This document shows, piece after piece, positions 49,291 to 61,894 of a stretch of DNA of 64,000 nt (positions are counted from its first letter, which is position 1; each line of letters begins with the position of its first letter). The position numbers and the translations under genes were made by a program. The stretch lies in assembly GCF_000283155.1 (NCBI RefSeq), contig NW_004454173.1:8576132-8640131 (forward strand), given 5' to 3'. The stretch comes from Ceratotherium simum simum. Lineage: Eukaryota; Chordata; Mammalia; Perissodactyla; Rhinocerotidae. The notes beneath the pieces are model-generated. The model worked only from the letters and a program-made list of their open reading frames with translations, made no database searches and was not told where the DNA came from.

Positions 49291-49644
49291 TCTCCATTTT
49301 TCTTCTACTTCCCATTAATGAGTGTCTGTTACCCTTAGAGACCCACATTTTTAGCACCCAAATTACTCCCTGATGTGATTCTTTCCTATTGTACCAGCAA
49401 CGTTAGTCACTGGAGGAAGTTACCAGAGCGCTGTGTGGTTACTACCCACATAGCATGAGTCTGTCACCTATGAAACTTTCAGTAAAGTAAGATATAATGT
49501 TTATGATAATAATGTTATAGCGTTTTTTAAAGATTGTGTATTTGAATAATGCCACAATACCAGAAATAATTATTCTATTGACCTGAGTTGAGTCTGTGAC
49601 CCTGGAAGGAGAAACTAATACATTCGGAAATTAGGATCCTGTTC

Positions 49645-50300
49645 AATTCAATTCAGCAAATACTTGTCAGACACCTTCCCTTTGCTTGGCCTGTGCTAAG
49701 TGCTGCGAATGCAAAGATGGAAAGATACGGCCTCTTATGTTGTTCACAGTCTAGTAGGAATGAGAACATGTAAACGAATACTTAGCTCGCTGCGGAGGAG
49801 GAATGATCAAAACTCTCTCTGGAGGCAAGGACAGGGAAGGTGAGATGAGGTACAAGACAGAGGAAGTGGCATTTAAGCTGAGTGTTGAGGAACAAGTAGG
49901 GTTCAGTAGAGTTGACAGGGGGAGAAGAGTATTCTAGGCAGAGGAAACAGTTTGTGCAAAGCCTCAGAGGCAGGAAGGAGCGTGCGTATTCAGAGAACTG
50001 CAGTTACTAGTTCTATCCTGTTGGAGTGTTAGGTGCAGGGTTGGGGGCAGTGAAAGATGAGTTGGAGACATGTGAGCTTTGAGAGGTCAGGGAGACATTC
50101 AGAAAGTGGTATATACCTTGCAGTTGATCACATGGGTCTGGAACTCAGGAGAGACGTTGAAGATGATCACTGTAGCCTGATTGAGAACACGGGAGTAGAC
50201 ATCGCCTAGGGGAGAGGGTGAAGAGCAAAAGCACAGAGGATGGGGCACACCAGTGGTTAAGGGGTGGCAGTGGAAGAGGATTCAGTGAGGAGGTTAGGAA
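49645..50300 (+). repeat. Ancient mammalian repeat X, long copy
   Basis: Starts with AATTCAGCAAATACTTGTCA, then CTGTGCTAAGTGCTGCGAAT, GTGGCATTTAAGCTGAGTGT, AGTATTCTAGGCAGAGGAAA, TGTGCAAAGCCTCAGAGGCA and GGTCTGGAACTCAGGAGAGA. Internal deletions are present compared with the copy at 8425. Confidence 0.65.
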
Positions 50301-50610
50301 GGAATGATTTAAGGTTGTATAAACATCTACGTTTGCAATGTGTCTCCTAGTTTTACTTGCAGTGAAATAGGCTAGTGGTTGTACAATGTGATTTACCCAG
50401 AAACTGATGCCTGCTGTAACTTTTGAGTATTGCTCACTAGGTAGGGACAAATGGTCCTAGGCCACATAACCGAGGGCTCGCAGACTATATGTGTGCCAGG
50501 AGTTAGGTAAGTTGAGACATTTTTAAGGACTCTGAACAAACTTTCATTTTGTTGTACAATTCCAGATCAAGGTAAGGTATGCTGCTTTCTTTAAAAATAC
50601 AGACTTCAGG

Positions 50611-50850
50611 GGCCAGCCCAGTGGCGCAAGCAGTTAGGTACTTGCGCTCCGCTGCGGCGGCCCGGGGTTCACCGGTTCGGATCCTGGGCACGCGCCGACG
50701 CACTGCTTGGCAAGCCATGCTGTGGCGGCGTCCCATATAAAGTGGAGGAAGAAGGGCACGGATGTTAGCCCAGGGCCAGTCTTCCTCAGCAAAAAGAGGA
50801 GGATTGGCAGATGTTAGCACAGGGCCGATCTCCTCACACACACACACAAA
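50611..50850 (+). mobile_element. ERE-type SINE, sense (upstream of a pair)
   Basis: Head GGCCAGCCCAGTGGCGCAAG, B-box-like GGTTCGGATCC, two GTTAGC tail motifs and a short (CA)n plus A tail. It is flanked by AAAATACAGACTTCAGG copies at 50594-50610 and 50851-50867. Confidence 0.95.
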
Positions 50851-50867
50851 AAAATACAGACTTCAGG

Positions 50868-51116
50868 GGCTGGCCAGGTGGCACAGTGGTTAAGTGCATG
50901 CGCTGCACTTCGGCAGCCCGGGGTTCGCAGGTTCAGATCCTGGGCACGCACTGATGCGTCGCTTGTCAAGCCATACTGTGGTGGCATCCCATATAAAAGT
51001 AAAAGAAGATGGGCACAGATGTTAGCTCAGGGCCAATCTTCCTCAGCAAAAAAGAGGAGGATTGGTATTGGATGTTAGCTCAGGGCTGATCTTCCTCACC
51101 AAAAAAAAAAAAAAAA
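50868..51116 (+). mobile_element. ERE-type SINE, sense (downstream of a pair)
   Basis: Head GGCTGGCCAGGTGGCACAGT, B-box-like GGTTCAGATCC, two GTTAGCTCAG motifs and a 16-bp A tail. A third, slightly changed copy of the same target sequence (GAAATACAAACTTCAGG) lies at 51117-51133. This ERE landed at the target copy left by the first. Confidence 0.95.
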
Positions 51117-51844
51117 GAAATACAAACTTCAGGCCCTTTTCCAGGATTTGAGCCCACGTATGATTCTGAGAGCTTGGTGATTTTGAGAGTTCCTAATGTT
51201 GACTGTAGACTCCATTAGATGGTGTCTTGCCTAGTCCTAAAACTGTCAGGAAGTGCTGTGCGTGCTAAGTTTTGGATTGTAATCACTTGTCTTTACCCTT
51301 AATTTCGTAGAGCTTGGGGACTATTAGAAACATAAACTCAGAATGGCAGAGCTGGAAGATCTTTAAAAGAGTTTTGTCTAAATCCCTGGTTAATAGATGA
51401 AGCTGAGACCCTGAGAGGTGAAGCAATGTGACGTGGTAGGATGGAAAGAGCACACACTAGTCGGAGAGTGGCAAGACCCCATTTTACCTCTGCCACTGCT
51501 CTCCAGTCTTCACCCCATGAGGCAGTGATGATGACACCAACAGTACCCTTCCAGTGAGGTAGTGTGCATGAAGACCTTTTCAAAGAGGCACGCACAATAC
51601 AGGAGTGAGTTATTAGCATTGTTAAATTATGAGTAGTAATTTCACAGTGTGCTGAGAGATGTTATCTTCATCCTCACCTTGAACAATCCACCAACATCAT
51701 CAAGATTATTAAGTGCTTAATTGTACATGAGGCCATGTTAGATTTTTATTCCTAAGAGAATTGTATTTCTGTTTTTCCAAGAGCTCTCTATCTAACCCAA
51801 AGACACATATTTGGGGTGTCAATAGCCAAATAGATACTGATCCT

Positions 51845-52430
51845 CCTATTCATTTAACAGGCATATATCAGTGCATATGTGCACAGCAGCCATAGGTCTG
51901 CTATGGTCAGGTGCAGTGCAAGGGGCTAGGGGTCAGAGATGAGCACAATAGACGTCATCACTGCCTTCATGAAATTTAGTCCAGTTGGGGTGGGGAAGGA
52001 GACAGATGTTAAAAAAATAAATTATACAAATAACTATATACTTCCAATTTGATAAGAAAAAAAATCTAAGGTGCTTTGAGAATATGTAACAGGCAGACCT
52101 AATCTGATCTAGACTGTCAAGTGGGGCCATCCTGAGGAGATGACATTTAAGCTGAGAACAAAGCTGAAGAGAAGTTAGTCAGGCTTACAAGTATGCAAAG
52201 ATTTTGAGAAAGGAGAAGTCCATTTGAGTAACTCTATGGCAGTGTGGCTAGAGTAACGAGCAAAGGTAGGGGGCGATGACGGATGTAGCAGATGAGGCTG
52301 AAGAAACAGCTAGACTATGAAGGACACGGGAGGCCATGTGAAGGAGTTTAACCTTTGTCTGAAAAGCCGAGATAAGTCATTGAAGGATTTCAAGCAAGCA
52401 TGAGTGACAATATCATTTTTTCACGTTTAA
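51845..52430 (+). repeat. Ancient mammalian repeat X, partial copy
   Basis: Start near TATCAGTGCATATGTGCACA, then TTCATGAAATTTAGTCCAGT, GATGACATTTAAGCTGAGAA, GAAGGACACGGGAGGCCATG, and ATTTCAAGCAAGCATGAGTG. The order fits repeat X. Confidence 0.6.
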
Positions 52431-52665
52431 AGATCACTCTGGATATTGTATAAAGAGATATTGTAGATGAAACAAACCAAAGTATTCACAGATGAAATAT
52501 CTGGGATTTCTTTTTTTTTTTTTCCCAAAATAATCCAGGGGTGGCAGGGAAGAACAGATAAAACAAGATTGGTCATGTGTGAGTAAGTATCAAGGTTGGG
52601 TGATGGGTACATACTTGCATATGTTTGAAATTTTCTATAATAGTAAATTTTGTTTAAATTAATGG
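52431..52665 (+). mobile_element. Old L1 3' UTR fragment
   Basis: Contains CCAAAATAATCCAGGGGTGG, TGATGGGTACATACTTGCAT and ATGTTTGAAATTTTCTATAA, a typical old L1 3' end. It abuts repeat X and is followed by a microsatellite. Confidence 0.65.
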
Positions 52666-52685
52666 ATATCTTGTACAAGTTCAAA

Positions 52686-52756
52686 GTGTGTGTAGATATG
52701 TGTCTGTGTATGTATACTTATATATATGTATGTATGTATTCACACACACACACATA
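52686..52756. repeat. Compound TG/TATG/CA microsatellite
   Basis: Imperfect GTGTGT..., then TATGTATGTATG, then (CA)n ending near 52756. Confidence 0.8.
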
Positions 52757-52759
52757 TTC

Positions 52760-54140
52760 TAGCCTGTGTAGAAAAAGTGAACTCAGCCTTCATGAATAAA
52801 GTGAAACAATGTAACAATACAAATATACAAAAAGAAGAAATGCTGTGAGCCACATGCCAGCTCTCCAGTGGATCCAGCTACATCTTTTTTTTTTTTAGTT
52901 TATTTTTGAATTTATTTTGAAATGTTTCAGTGACAATCAATCCAGCTACATATTTTGATGCCCAGTAAGAGTCTCAAGGTCCTAGACTGGGAGTCCGCAT
53001 CACACTGGTCATTTTTATGCTACAGACAAAATTAATCAGTGGTTTTAGTGTACTCATTCTTCACCATCCATGCACAATCTCCATACCTTCGTGTCCCTGA
53101 ACCTCCACGTTGAGTACCTAAGTGTACCCCAAAGAAGGATTTTTAACAAAGAAAACAGAAGAGAGTTCTCCTCATTGGGGAGCTCTGCCCCAAGCCGCTG
53201 CCCTGGCCACCCTGTGTGATGCTTTTCTGCGGGCTGGGTCTGCCTTTCCCACCCTAGACGCAGGAAGGGCCAAGATCTCCAAGCCAGCCCTTCACATCCT
53301 CTCCCACACTGTCTCAGCATGGTGGGTCATGCCTACTTGGCTTCCTGAGATTCCCTGAACTTTTCTTTGGAACATAAGGTCAGCACTGCTCCTGGAATTG
53401 GCCTCTGCTGGATATCTTGCTTGCCCTTTTTTTTCCTTTAAAAGGAAATGCTTTCTGAATTCCTTCTTACCTTTTTATGTGGAAGGTATTATTATTATCT
53501 GTAGAAACTGTTTGGATATGTTTATATAACATGCCATAGAGTCATAGAAGTTAAGACCTTGGAGCTTCGTACGTGTAGTAATGTCAGCTCACTGAATTCA
53601 AGTTGAGGGGGTGTTCTTGTCCAGCGTCCCACAGATGTTGAACAGGATGGGCACCAACGTCTTACCCAACATGACCCCTAACCCAGTATTACTTTGCTAC
53701 CTGGCCCTTCCCGTCATCACCTTTACCACCACTCCCAAGTTTGTGGACCTGTGAGTTCTTTGTGTTTGGATGTCCAAAACTTTCATATAGACGTGGAGAG
53801 AGGGCAGTGGACTTGCTGGCGAGAACACTTCCCTCCCATGGAGCACAGAGCCAGTGGGAGGGGGAGGAGTTGGAGCACACACAGCTTTTAGCCCAGGACT
53901 TCTACTTGAAAAAAATTCCCAAATCATTAACCAATGATCCTTCCAACCAAAAATAACCATAGTACACACTCAAAAAAGTGCACTGGGAAGACTTTTTCTT
54001 GCTTGCCCTTTTGTCTCTCATTTCTCGTCTGTGCTTTAAACGTCTGTGTTAAACCCTCTCATGTGCATGCTCCAAAAGCAAAACCTTCCCACCCCAGCTC
54101 AGAGAATAGAATAGAACTGGCAACATCTACAGAAGTTAAC
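52760..54140. other. Intron without recognised features
   Basis: No repeat, RNA gene or coding segment was recognised on either strand. The T-run at 52888-52899 and nearby TTTATTTTTGAATTTATTTT is low-complexity only. Confidence 0.4.
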
Positions 54141-54148
54141 ACAGAAAA

Positions 54149-54202
54149 TATACGAAGATACACACACCTGTGTAATATACGAAGCTACACACACCTGTGT
54201 AA
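54149..54202. repeat. 27-bp tandem duplication, two units
   Basis: Units 54149-54175 and 54176-54202 begin TATACGAAG and end CACACCTGTGTAA, differing at one base (A to C in the tenth position). The duplication looks recent. Confidence 0.9.
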
Positions 54203-54309
54203 AGAGCAGATAGAGGCTTTCCAGATTGTTGATCTTAAAGATAATTTTTTTATGGTTTATTACTTGGTTTTGGAATAAATACATGATTTCTGTTGGCCAC
54301 CATGTTACC

Positions 54310-55420
54310 AAGTTTCCTAAACTGGCACTAAATTATCCTAAATGCTAATAATCATGACACAGAAGAAAATAAATAGTTTGCTTAGAGCTTGCGAGGTTGC
54401 ACTGAGTTTTACCCTCGTCTACCTCCAGAAAGACCTGGGGAAGTCCTCACCAGTCCATAGAGCTTGGGAAGGTGATGGCCTCTCTCTGAGGTGAGTGTCC
54501 CTTTGTGCTAGATCATTGTCTGTGAGCGATCACGAGGCTCAGTGCTGACTCAGGTGAAGTCAATGCCCTCATCTCTTAGCTCACACAGGTGGCCAGGTTA
54601 GATAAGTGCTGAAAGGAGCTTGGTGCCTTCTCCTGAGTCACCTTTGTCAGTTCAGGAGGTGTTGTAAACTTGGCATCAGAAGGAGATGATAGAGTGCTTT
54701 TGTTCCTAAGCGTTACAGAAATTAAAGTGTGTGTTTGCGTGTGGGTTTATCTGTCATCACGCCTATCAGATTCCATCATCTGTGCATTGTCTGCAGGAGG
54801 CCTGTGTGCCTCTGTGCACAAAGGGGGAACCACTATTAATTCTGGAATCCTCTTTTAGCGGTATGTCCCACATCTGTCACCAGGCAGTTGATCGGAGCAG
54901 CATTGAGTTTGATCCTCTCCATTTCCTGCTCCCCTCCTGGTAGAGGTTGGAATGCTCAAGGGAGCGGCCAAAAGGTGGTCAGGCAGGAGGAGGCTGAGGA
55001 AGTGGAGGAAAAACTGGAATAATGCAGAGGATCCAACGCTGGATCATTAAAGCTGATTTTTCAAACACTGTTATAGGGAGACACCAAAAGAATGCTGCTG
55101 AAAGATCCTTTAACAAGAGGGATGGTTAACATGCAGCCCGGCAGCCCTTTGCTGGGACTGGAGTTTCCACGAGGAAGTGGAGCTGCTCCACAGGCCTCTT
55201 ACTGAAACTGCGAGTACAGTTAACACCTTTCAGAAATGGACCATTTACTCCCAAATAGATCAAGGCTAATGTTGGCAGAAAACAGAAAAGCACTAGCATG
55301 TGATCTTCCCAGAGACTTTGTATTTGGCATTTTTTATCATATTTTATTAACGTTATTGTTTTCAACTTCCTTCTCCCTCATTTTAGCTTGTAAGTTTCCT
55401 AAGAATAGAGGTCCTAATGT
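54310..55420. other. Intron without recognised features
   Basis: No repeat or coding segment was recognised on either strand. Confidence 0.4.
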
Positions 55421-55424
55421 TTTA

Positions 55425-55925
55425 CAGACGGTCCCTGACTTATGATGGTTCGACTTATGATTTTTCAACTTTCCCATGGTGCAAGAGTGATACACATTCA
55501 GTAGAAACTGTACTTCAAATTTTGAATTTTGATCTTTTCCCAGGCTAGTGGTATGTGGTCTGATCCTCTGTCCTGATGCTGGGCAGTGACAGCGAGCACA
55601 GCTCCCAGTCAGCCACATGATCACGAGGGTGAACAACCGATACCTGACAACCATCTGTACCCATCCAACCATTGTTTCTCACTTTCAGTATAGTATTCCG
55701 TAAATTACATCAGCTATTCTACACTTATTATAAAATGGGCTTTCTGTTAGATGATTTTGCCCAACTGTAGGCTAATGTAAGTGTCCTGAGCACATTTAAG
55801 GTAGGCGAGGCTAAGCTGTGACGTTTGGTAGGTTAGGTGTAATGAATGCATTTTCGACTTATGATATTTTCAACTTACGATGGGTTTATCACTATGTAAC
55901 CCCATCGTAAGTTGAGGAAGATCTG
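55425..55925. mobile_element. Tigger/pogo-type DNA transposon, non-autonomous
   Basis: Bounded by TA (55423-55424 and 55926-55927). It begins CAGACGGTCCCTGACTTATG, and its reverse complement begins CAGATCTTCCTCAACTTACG; these are matching terminal inverted repeats. Internal ATGATTTTGCCCAACTGTAG and GTAGGCGAGGCTAAGCTGTG are familiar from common mammalian copies. About 501 bp, no transposase. Confidence 0.8.
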
Positions 55926-55929
55926 TATT

Positions 55930-57800
55930 TGTGGCTAGCAGTGTGAAGGGCTTTTTTTTTAATGGAATACTAATACCACATGCCTCTTTAATCTCCATAT
56001 CTCAGCCTGGAGGATAAAGATGTCAGAGGTTTTGTAAAATGAGCGTGGAAACCTTTTCTCTGTGAAGATTTGCTAACCAATGTCTGTGGGTCGGAAGAGC
56101 TTTTTGTTTTAAGTTGAAAAACTCTTGCGAACAGAAGTAGTACACTTTTTTATTTGTCCTTTCCAAGTATCAAAGATCAATAATTTTTAGCAGTGGATGG
56201 TTAGGTTTGGTTTGGACACCAAAGATAATGTGTAGGCTGGATGAAGAAGGGTGTTGCCCTGGGTTTGATCAGGAGGAAATAAAGCGCATTGTGTGGTGTG
56301 CCTCTGGAGGATCCTCCTTTAGGACTCACTTCTTTTCAATGGCTACATTTTGGGATCACACCTGGAAAGAAGTAGTCGCTTGTGCCGCTTGGGCGTGTGA
56401 GGGAGCAGCAGTGAGGAGAGCTTCCTTTTCCTTGAACGCTTGAGAGTTACTGGAGAGCAGTGACACCGCCCCATCAGTCAGAGCTGCTTGAGACTTGTTT
56501 GCCAGGAATAAAACCATATTGGCTAACAACGTTGGCGTTGGCAGAAGTGCCTGACCTTGGGCTTCTATCTCAGAGACTCTACCTCTGACCTTTACCTTTT
56601 TTTAACCACCTTTGTCACATGACTTGAGTGAAGCTACTGAGATGGCTTGGGATTCAGGGGAAGCCATAACGATTATAAAACACAGGAAGGGCAGAGCGTT
56701 AAGAGTGCTGAAAAGGAATTAAGATTAGGCCCGTGGAAAGGCTGCTGGATTCCAATCACAGACAGGATGAAAAATATAGCCAGCAAACCCACTACAGATT
56801 TTAGCACTGTTCCTGCCTCCTCTGCAGGAACAGAAATGGTACAGGGCATCTATTGTACTGTCTTTCACTAGGAGGAAATAAAGTACACTGTATATTGTGT
56901 CTCTGGAGATATCTCATGGAATATTCTGATGTAGATCAGTTATAACCTATCGGTGAAGACATTGATCCATTGGCATTTTCAAATATACTTATATGCCCAC
57001 TCCTTTAGTAACTAGCCCAAGGATATCAGCTTGAGCAAGTTTTATTTCATTTTATTTTGTATAAAGACAAGTCCACTTAAGACCCAAGGAAAATGTGGCA
57101 TCACTAGCTGAGAAGGCACAGTCATGTTCAAAATGTCAGCGTTTTTCTTCCAGAATTTTAATGATAAATGAAAAAGAGAAGAAGGAAGTGATAAGATTGT
57201 AGACTCTTGATATTGACATAGACACATTGGTGTCCCCTCCCACCTGATGCCAGACAGGTCATCCAGAATGTTTCCATTGTGACACACATGTTCCTCCCAA
57301 GAATGCCCCTTCTATCACTTGAGGGCATTGAGTATCAAAAAATTTTTTGTTTTAATTTTCCTTATGATATACTTATATATGTTCCCTTAATTCCCACTCT
57401 CTGAACTTATTTCTCCCATGTAGAATGCCTCTTCTGGCTGACAGCTCTTCCAGGATTTGAAAATATCAATAGTGTCCTTCTATCTTTTCTTCTCCAATAC
57501 AAAGGCCCCCAGTTGTTTGAAGTAAAACCGGATGGTCAGACTGAAGGATTCCTTGATTCTTTTCAAGACTATCCTTGCCTCTCCCTTCTCAAGTGCACCT
57601 GTTCTGGGTGCACTTGAATGTCACGTGGGCTGGCAAAGGAGCTACACCATAAGTAAACACACAAAGTGCTATGCGTTCTCGTTCAGGTGAAGTCCTGAAG
57701 GTCGTCCCAGGATTCCTCCTGACTTGTCAGTCCGCACTATTCTTTTATCCAGAATCCACATGAGCAGATGACTAAGCCTCTTCTTGGGGCTACCATAGGG
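55930..57800. other. Intron, two short repeats only
   Basis: Apart from the 57589-57617 hairpin and a diverged pair of about 46-bp segments starting AGGAGGAAATAAAG (56271 and 56871), nothing was recognised. Confidence 0.4.
57589..57617. repeat. Perfect 11-bp inverted repeat (hairpin)
   Basis: Arms TCAAGTGCACC (57589-57599) and GGTGCACTTGA (57607-57617) with a 7-nt TGTTCTG loop. Both arms contain the palindrome GTGCAC. It is not inside a repeat I recognise. Confidence 0.95.
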
Positions 57801-57814
57801 ACTGAGAGCGAAGT

Positions 57815-57965
57815 CTTCTAGTGTTAGATAGGCCTGGGTTTGAATCCCAGCTCCACCACTCCCAAAATGAGTGGCCTTAGGCAGGATACAGATTGATCTG
57901 TTCCTCAGTTTCCTAATCTGTAAAATGAGAATAATAATCAGGGTTGCTGTTGGTATTATATAGAA
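57815..57965 (+). repeat. MIR SINE remnant
   Basis: MIR core: GGCCTGGGTTTGAATCCCAG, CTCCACCACTCCCAAAATGA, CTCAGTTTCCTAATCTGTAA, AATGAGAATAATAATCAGGG. Confidence 0.85.
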
Positions 57966-57999
57966 TGAATTTGAAACATTTAAGTCAACGCTGGTGTAA

Positions 58000-59690
58000 T
58001 ACAAGAGTATATAACACATATATATGCAGTAGTAATGGCTGCCACTTATTAAGCTATAACATTTACAAAAACTGTACCATTCTTTTTCCCACTCCTACAG
58101 CCGCCCCCTGCCCAAACCAGTCTGTATCTAGATCCCTGTGAGCTGTGAGAATGGCAGGGTGGTCTATTGCCATAGGTGTGGGAATTACTAGTTTCAGCCC
58201 TGCCTAGTGACTTCCACTCAGATCCAATGTGAACAAGCTAAAGCAACTCTCCTCTTGGCTCCTCCAATAATCCACGCAACACCATTCTGCATAATAACCA
58301 GTACTTGGGAAGATTACAGTTTGTCTCTCCAGATCTATTCGAAAAATCCATTATGTATCCTTCCCTCCTGCCCCTAGACCCCATCCCACCGCCAGTGGGT
58401 CATTTTCAGCCTCATCTTAAGTTTAAATATCTGTCTCTGCCTTCTCCTATAGAAAAGTGACTTATCAACATCAAGTCAAAGCCCTGGTGTCTCTCTCCTC
58501 CCTTGCTGCCCCATCAGCTAACTCACACGCCCACTTTTGTCCCTCTTACCACCGCCTTGGGCTGGATGGTGCTGCCGGCACAGGTTGTTCCTAGGTCTGT
58601 GCCTCACCACCACAGCTGGCATGAAGGGGTATGAAAGGAGAAGGTTGGTGACTGGTCTTCATAACTAGGTCAGACCGTAGCTGTGACGGTGGAAAAGACA
58701 GACACATGTGGCTGCAACATGCATACACAAGCATGTATTTTGTTAGCCCCAGGGTGGCCATCGGCTGTACGCCCATGGTGAGCTTCGCCGTCATGGCCGT
58801 GGACCACACTCTATTCTGTGTCCTGTGCTTTCTCTGCTCTCCCTCCCCAGGACTCTCTGTAGAGCCGTAAAATGCCTTCTTCTCATTTAGGAGCATCTCC
58901 CTGGAATATTGATGGGAATGTTCTGTGGCATGGTTTCCTTCCCTTCTGGCTTGCCAGCATTAACTGCTAACTGTCTGTGCCCTTTGGTCTGAAATTGAAT
59001 GAAAGGAGAAAGTCATTTTGTTTGCCCGATAGCCAAATCCAGCTGTTAGGTAGAAAATACAGTGTTTTCTCCCTCCTAGAAGAAAATCTTATTAGACTAA
59101 TTGCTCTATTTGTATAACCTCCTTTCTCTGAAATCAGACAGATTTTGAAAGAGGAAAAAATACTTTTAGCCATTGCCTACATTTTAATGAGTTTCAAAGT
59201 ACATTTGGATCCTGTTATCTCAGACACATTATTACACAGGTTTAGTTTAAACTCTATCCTCTGGAACATCCAACAACTCAAAATCAAAGCCTCCTCATGT
59301 ATAGCAGAGCCCACAAGAGAGTATTATACCTGACACCAGGTTTACAAAGCAGTTGCTCCATTACTCCCTTCATCCTGCATTCAGTATCTCCCTTCTGTTG
59401 TCAAAGCAGATACAACTGCACATTAAAACCTGAGTATCATTCGTATTCTTAAGATTGTCTTTAGAAATCTTTGCTGTCAGAAAAATTGTTTTCTGGAGAC
59501 CATCACTACCACCCCACTGTTGGAGCTGAGACTGTGAAAGCAGAAACAGACCTTGTTCTGTCTTTCCTGGCTGCAAAGTAGAGAAGCAGGGAGAGCCAGA
59601 TAAGCCTCAGAGTCAAAGCTGACCTCAGATTTTGTCTCTCAGAGGCCTTCCATCCATGCCCCCTGCCTTTAGGTGGGACGGGGTGGACCT
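58000..59690. other. Intron without recognised features
   Basis: Read on both strands. A 101-codon minus-strand frame at 58591-58896 resembles no protein I know. The stretch 58740-58810 has several CpGs. Confidence 0.4.
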
Positions 59691-59699
59691 ACAAGTGGT

Positions 59700-59955
59700 T
59701 TAACAAGATGCTTACTAATGCTAACATTTATTGAGGCTTCCTTTGTGTCTGGCATTTTACATTGATTATCTCATTTACTTGTCATAACAACCTCATGAAG
59801 TGCAGGAAAACCTCCATTTTATACTTGAGGAATCTGAGGCCCAGAGAAGTTAAGAAATTTGTACAAGTTCATGCAGCTCATTGGTGGTAGAACTGGTATA
59901 CAAACACAGGTAGTCGAACTGCAGAGCCTAACCAGTTAAGCTCTGGGCCCTCCCT
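59700..59955 (-). repeat. MIR SINE, antisense
   Basis: Reverse MIR: GCTAACATTTATTGAGGCTT, CATTGATTATCTCATTTACT, TCATAACAACCTCATGAAGT, GAGGAATCTGAGGCCCAGAG, AACCAGTTAAGCTCTGGGCC. Confidence 0.85.
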
Positions 59956-59959
59956 GTCA

Positions 59960-61850
59960 GAGGAGCTCTTCTATCCTGCATGTAGCCTTCCTTTTCCCAG
60001 GACATTCCTGTACAAGCCTGGCCTAAATCTCTTACGTTTCCCTGGAGCGCTCCCTTTGGGAGGATGCATGGCTGGCTGCTGTCCCCTGTTGTCACACCTT
60101 CTCTGCAGCCTTGAGAGAACTGTTAAGTATCTCATTCTCAGGGCAGGTGTGCCTGATTCATCCTTCAGTATTCTTTAGTTAAATTCCACCTGAATGAGGG
60201 CCACAGAAGGAAGGGGAATACAAAATGAGTCCATGCATTCTTGGCCTCTCTCCTTCCCCTGCTCTCCAGTTAGCTTGAGACCTACATTTGGGTGGAATCA
60301 GATTTTCCACCCTGGGCTCCTCACTCACTCTTTGCAGCTTATAAATTGCTTTTATTGACCCTAGAAAACATTCTGCTTAGTTTAGTAAATGTGTCCAGAA
60401 TCTTTCATGAAGTCACTTTGTTTTCCTCTTTGGCTGACTTTCTCGTTTGTGCCACAGTTGGGGAGAAGGTCAGTTGAGGTGAGGCAAGTTTTAAGTATGA
60501 CCTTAGACATGGATGAATGATTGCTCCAAACAACATTGTCGTTAACTTTTTTGGCATTTGGGTCCCATTAGGGACATATGCAAATAGAGAAAGTTTTCTG
60601 CAAAAGGATTATGCCATCACCATTCACAGCAGAGGAAGATGGTGTTGAGGGAGAGTCCTGGGCCTGGCCTGGGGCAGCAAGCCCCTCCTGCCCCAACCCT
60701 ACACACCTCCACCAATAGGCGCCATGAAAGATTTCAGGCCTGGGACTAGTGTTAAATGTTCCTTTAACCCCCCATCTCCGTATCTTTGGAAGGGGCTAGT
60801 CAGAAGGGCTATAACCGCCTCCTCAGAGTGGTCCCTGTTTCATGGTCTTCATCCTCCTCTGGCCTCTTCATGAGCTCCTCCTGCGCCACCCTGGCCGCCC
60901 TCTCACTCTATGCCAGGGTTCCGGAGCCATGCACAGCGGTGAGTGAAGCCAGCCAGGTGTGAGGCAACAGGGAGTGGTGGGACACCTGGCTGACCGGGGA
61001 CCACACGCCCCATCTAAAGAGGCAGCCACTGCTCAACTCCAGGCCATTTTTATCAAAAAGAAGTGCAGGCCCAGCGTTCCAGAATATCCCATTTTCCAAG
61101 AGAAGTTGGAAAACTTGACTTTTATGTGATGTGACATTTCCTACTTTTTAAATGTTTGACTAATAATTAAAATTATTTTAAAACACACTATGTGGGCCAA
61201 ATAAAATGTCCGAGGCCGGGGGCTGGTCTCCATTCTGTACTTTCTCTCCCTCTCTGCAATCTGGCCTGCCCTCACAGCTTCAGCTCTCTCCCTCTCACCA
61301 AATGTTGATGTCTCTGGGAGTTAGACCACTAACCCTGGCCTGCACTCCTCAAATGCAAAGCTGAGCTCATCAACCTCCCCAATCTGCACACTGTCAGATC
61401 GTGAGAAAGGTTAGATGCTTTTGTTTCATTCCCCTGGCAAAAATACTGTTATTACTTCTGCTACTATCATTAATACTAATATTAATACTACCAACAATCT
61501 GTTGCTCCTCTCTTATTACCTGTTTCCGTTACCCAACACCCCACTCCATCAGCTAGAGCGAGCGGACCCTGTGCCCTTCACCCCCTCCTTACCCTTCACC
61601 CCAGCTCCCGGCAATGTGGATGGTGTTCCTTCTTCCACAAGCCCTCCAGGACTTGGTCCCAACTTTTCCCTCCCACTAACCAGAAACTCTTCTAGTTTCT
61701 GAACTTGTGTCTTCTCAGCTATTGTCTCAGCCTCCTGTTCACCCATCTCCAATCCCTTACCTCTCCGTTCGGATTTTATCTATCACACTGTGCCTAGAGT
61801 CATCTCCTAAATCACAGGGCAGCTCTCATCACTCACCTCTTTGTACACTT
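59960..61850. other. Intron without recognised features
   Basis: No repeat, RNA gene or coding segment was recognised; the region 61230-61700 is pyrimidine-rich. Confidence 0.4.
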
Positions 61851-61894
61851 TTGATGGATCCTACCGGCTGCCCCCACAGTTCTTCAACCATCTC

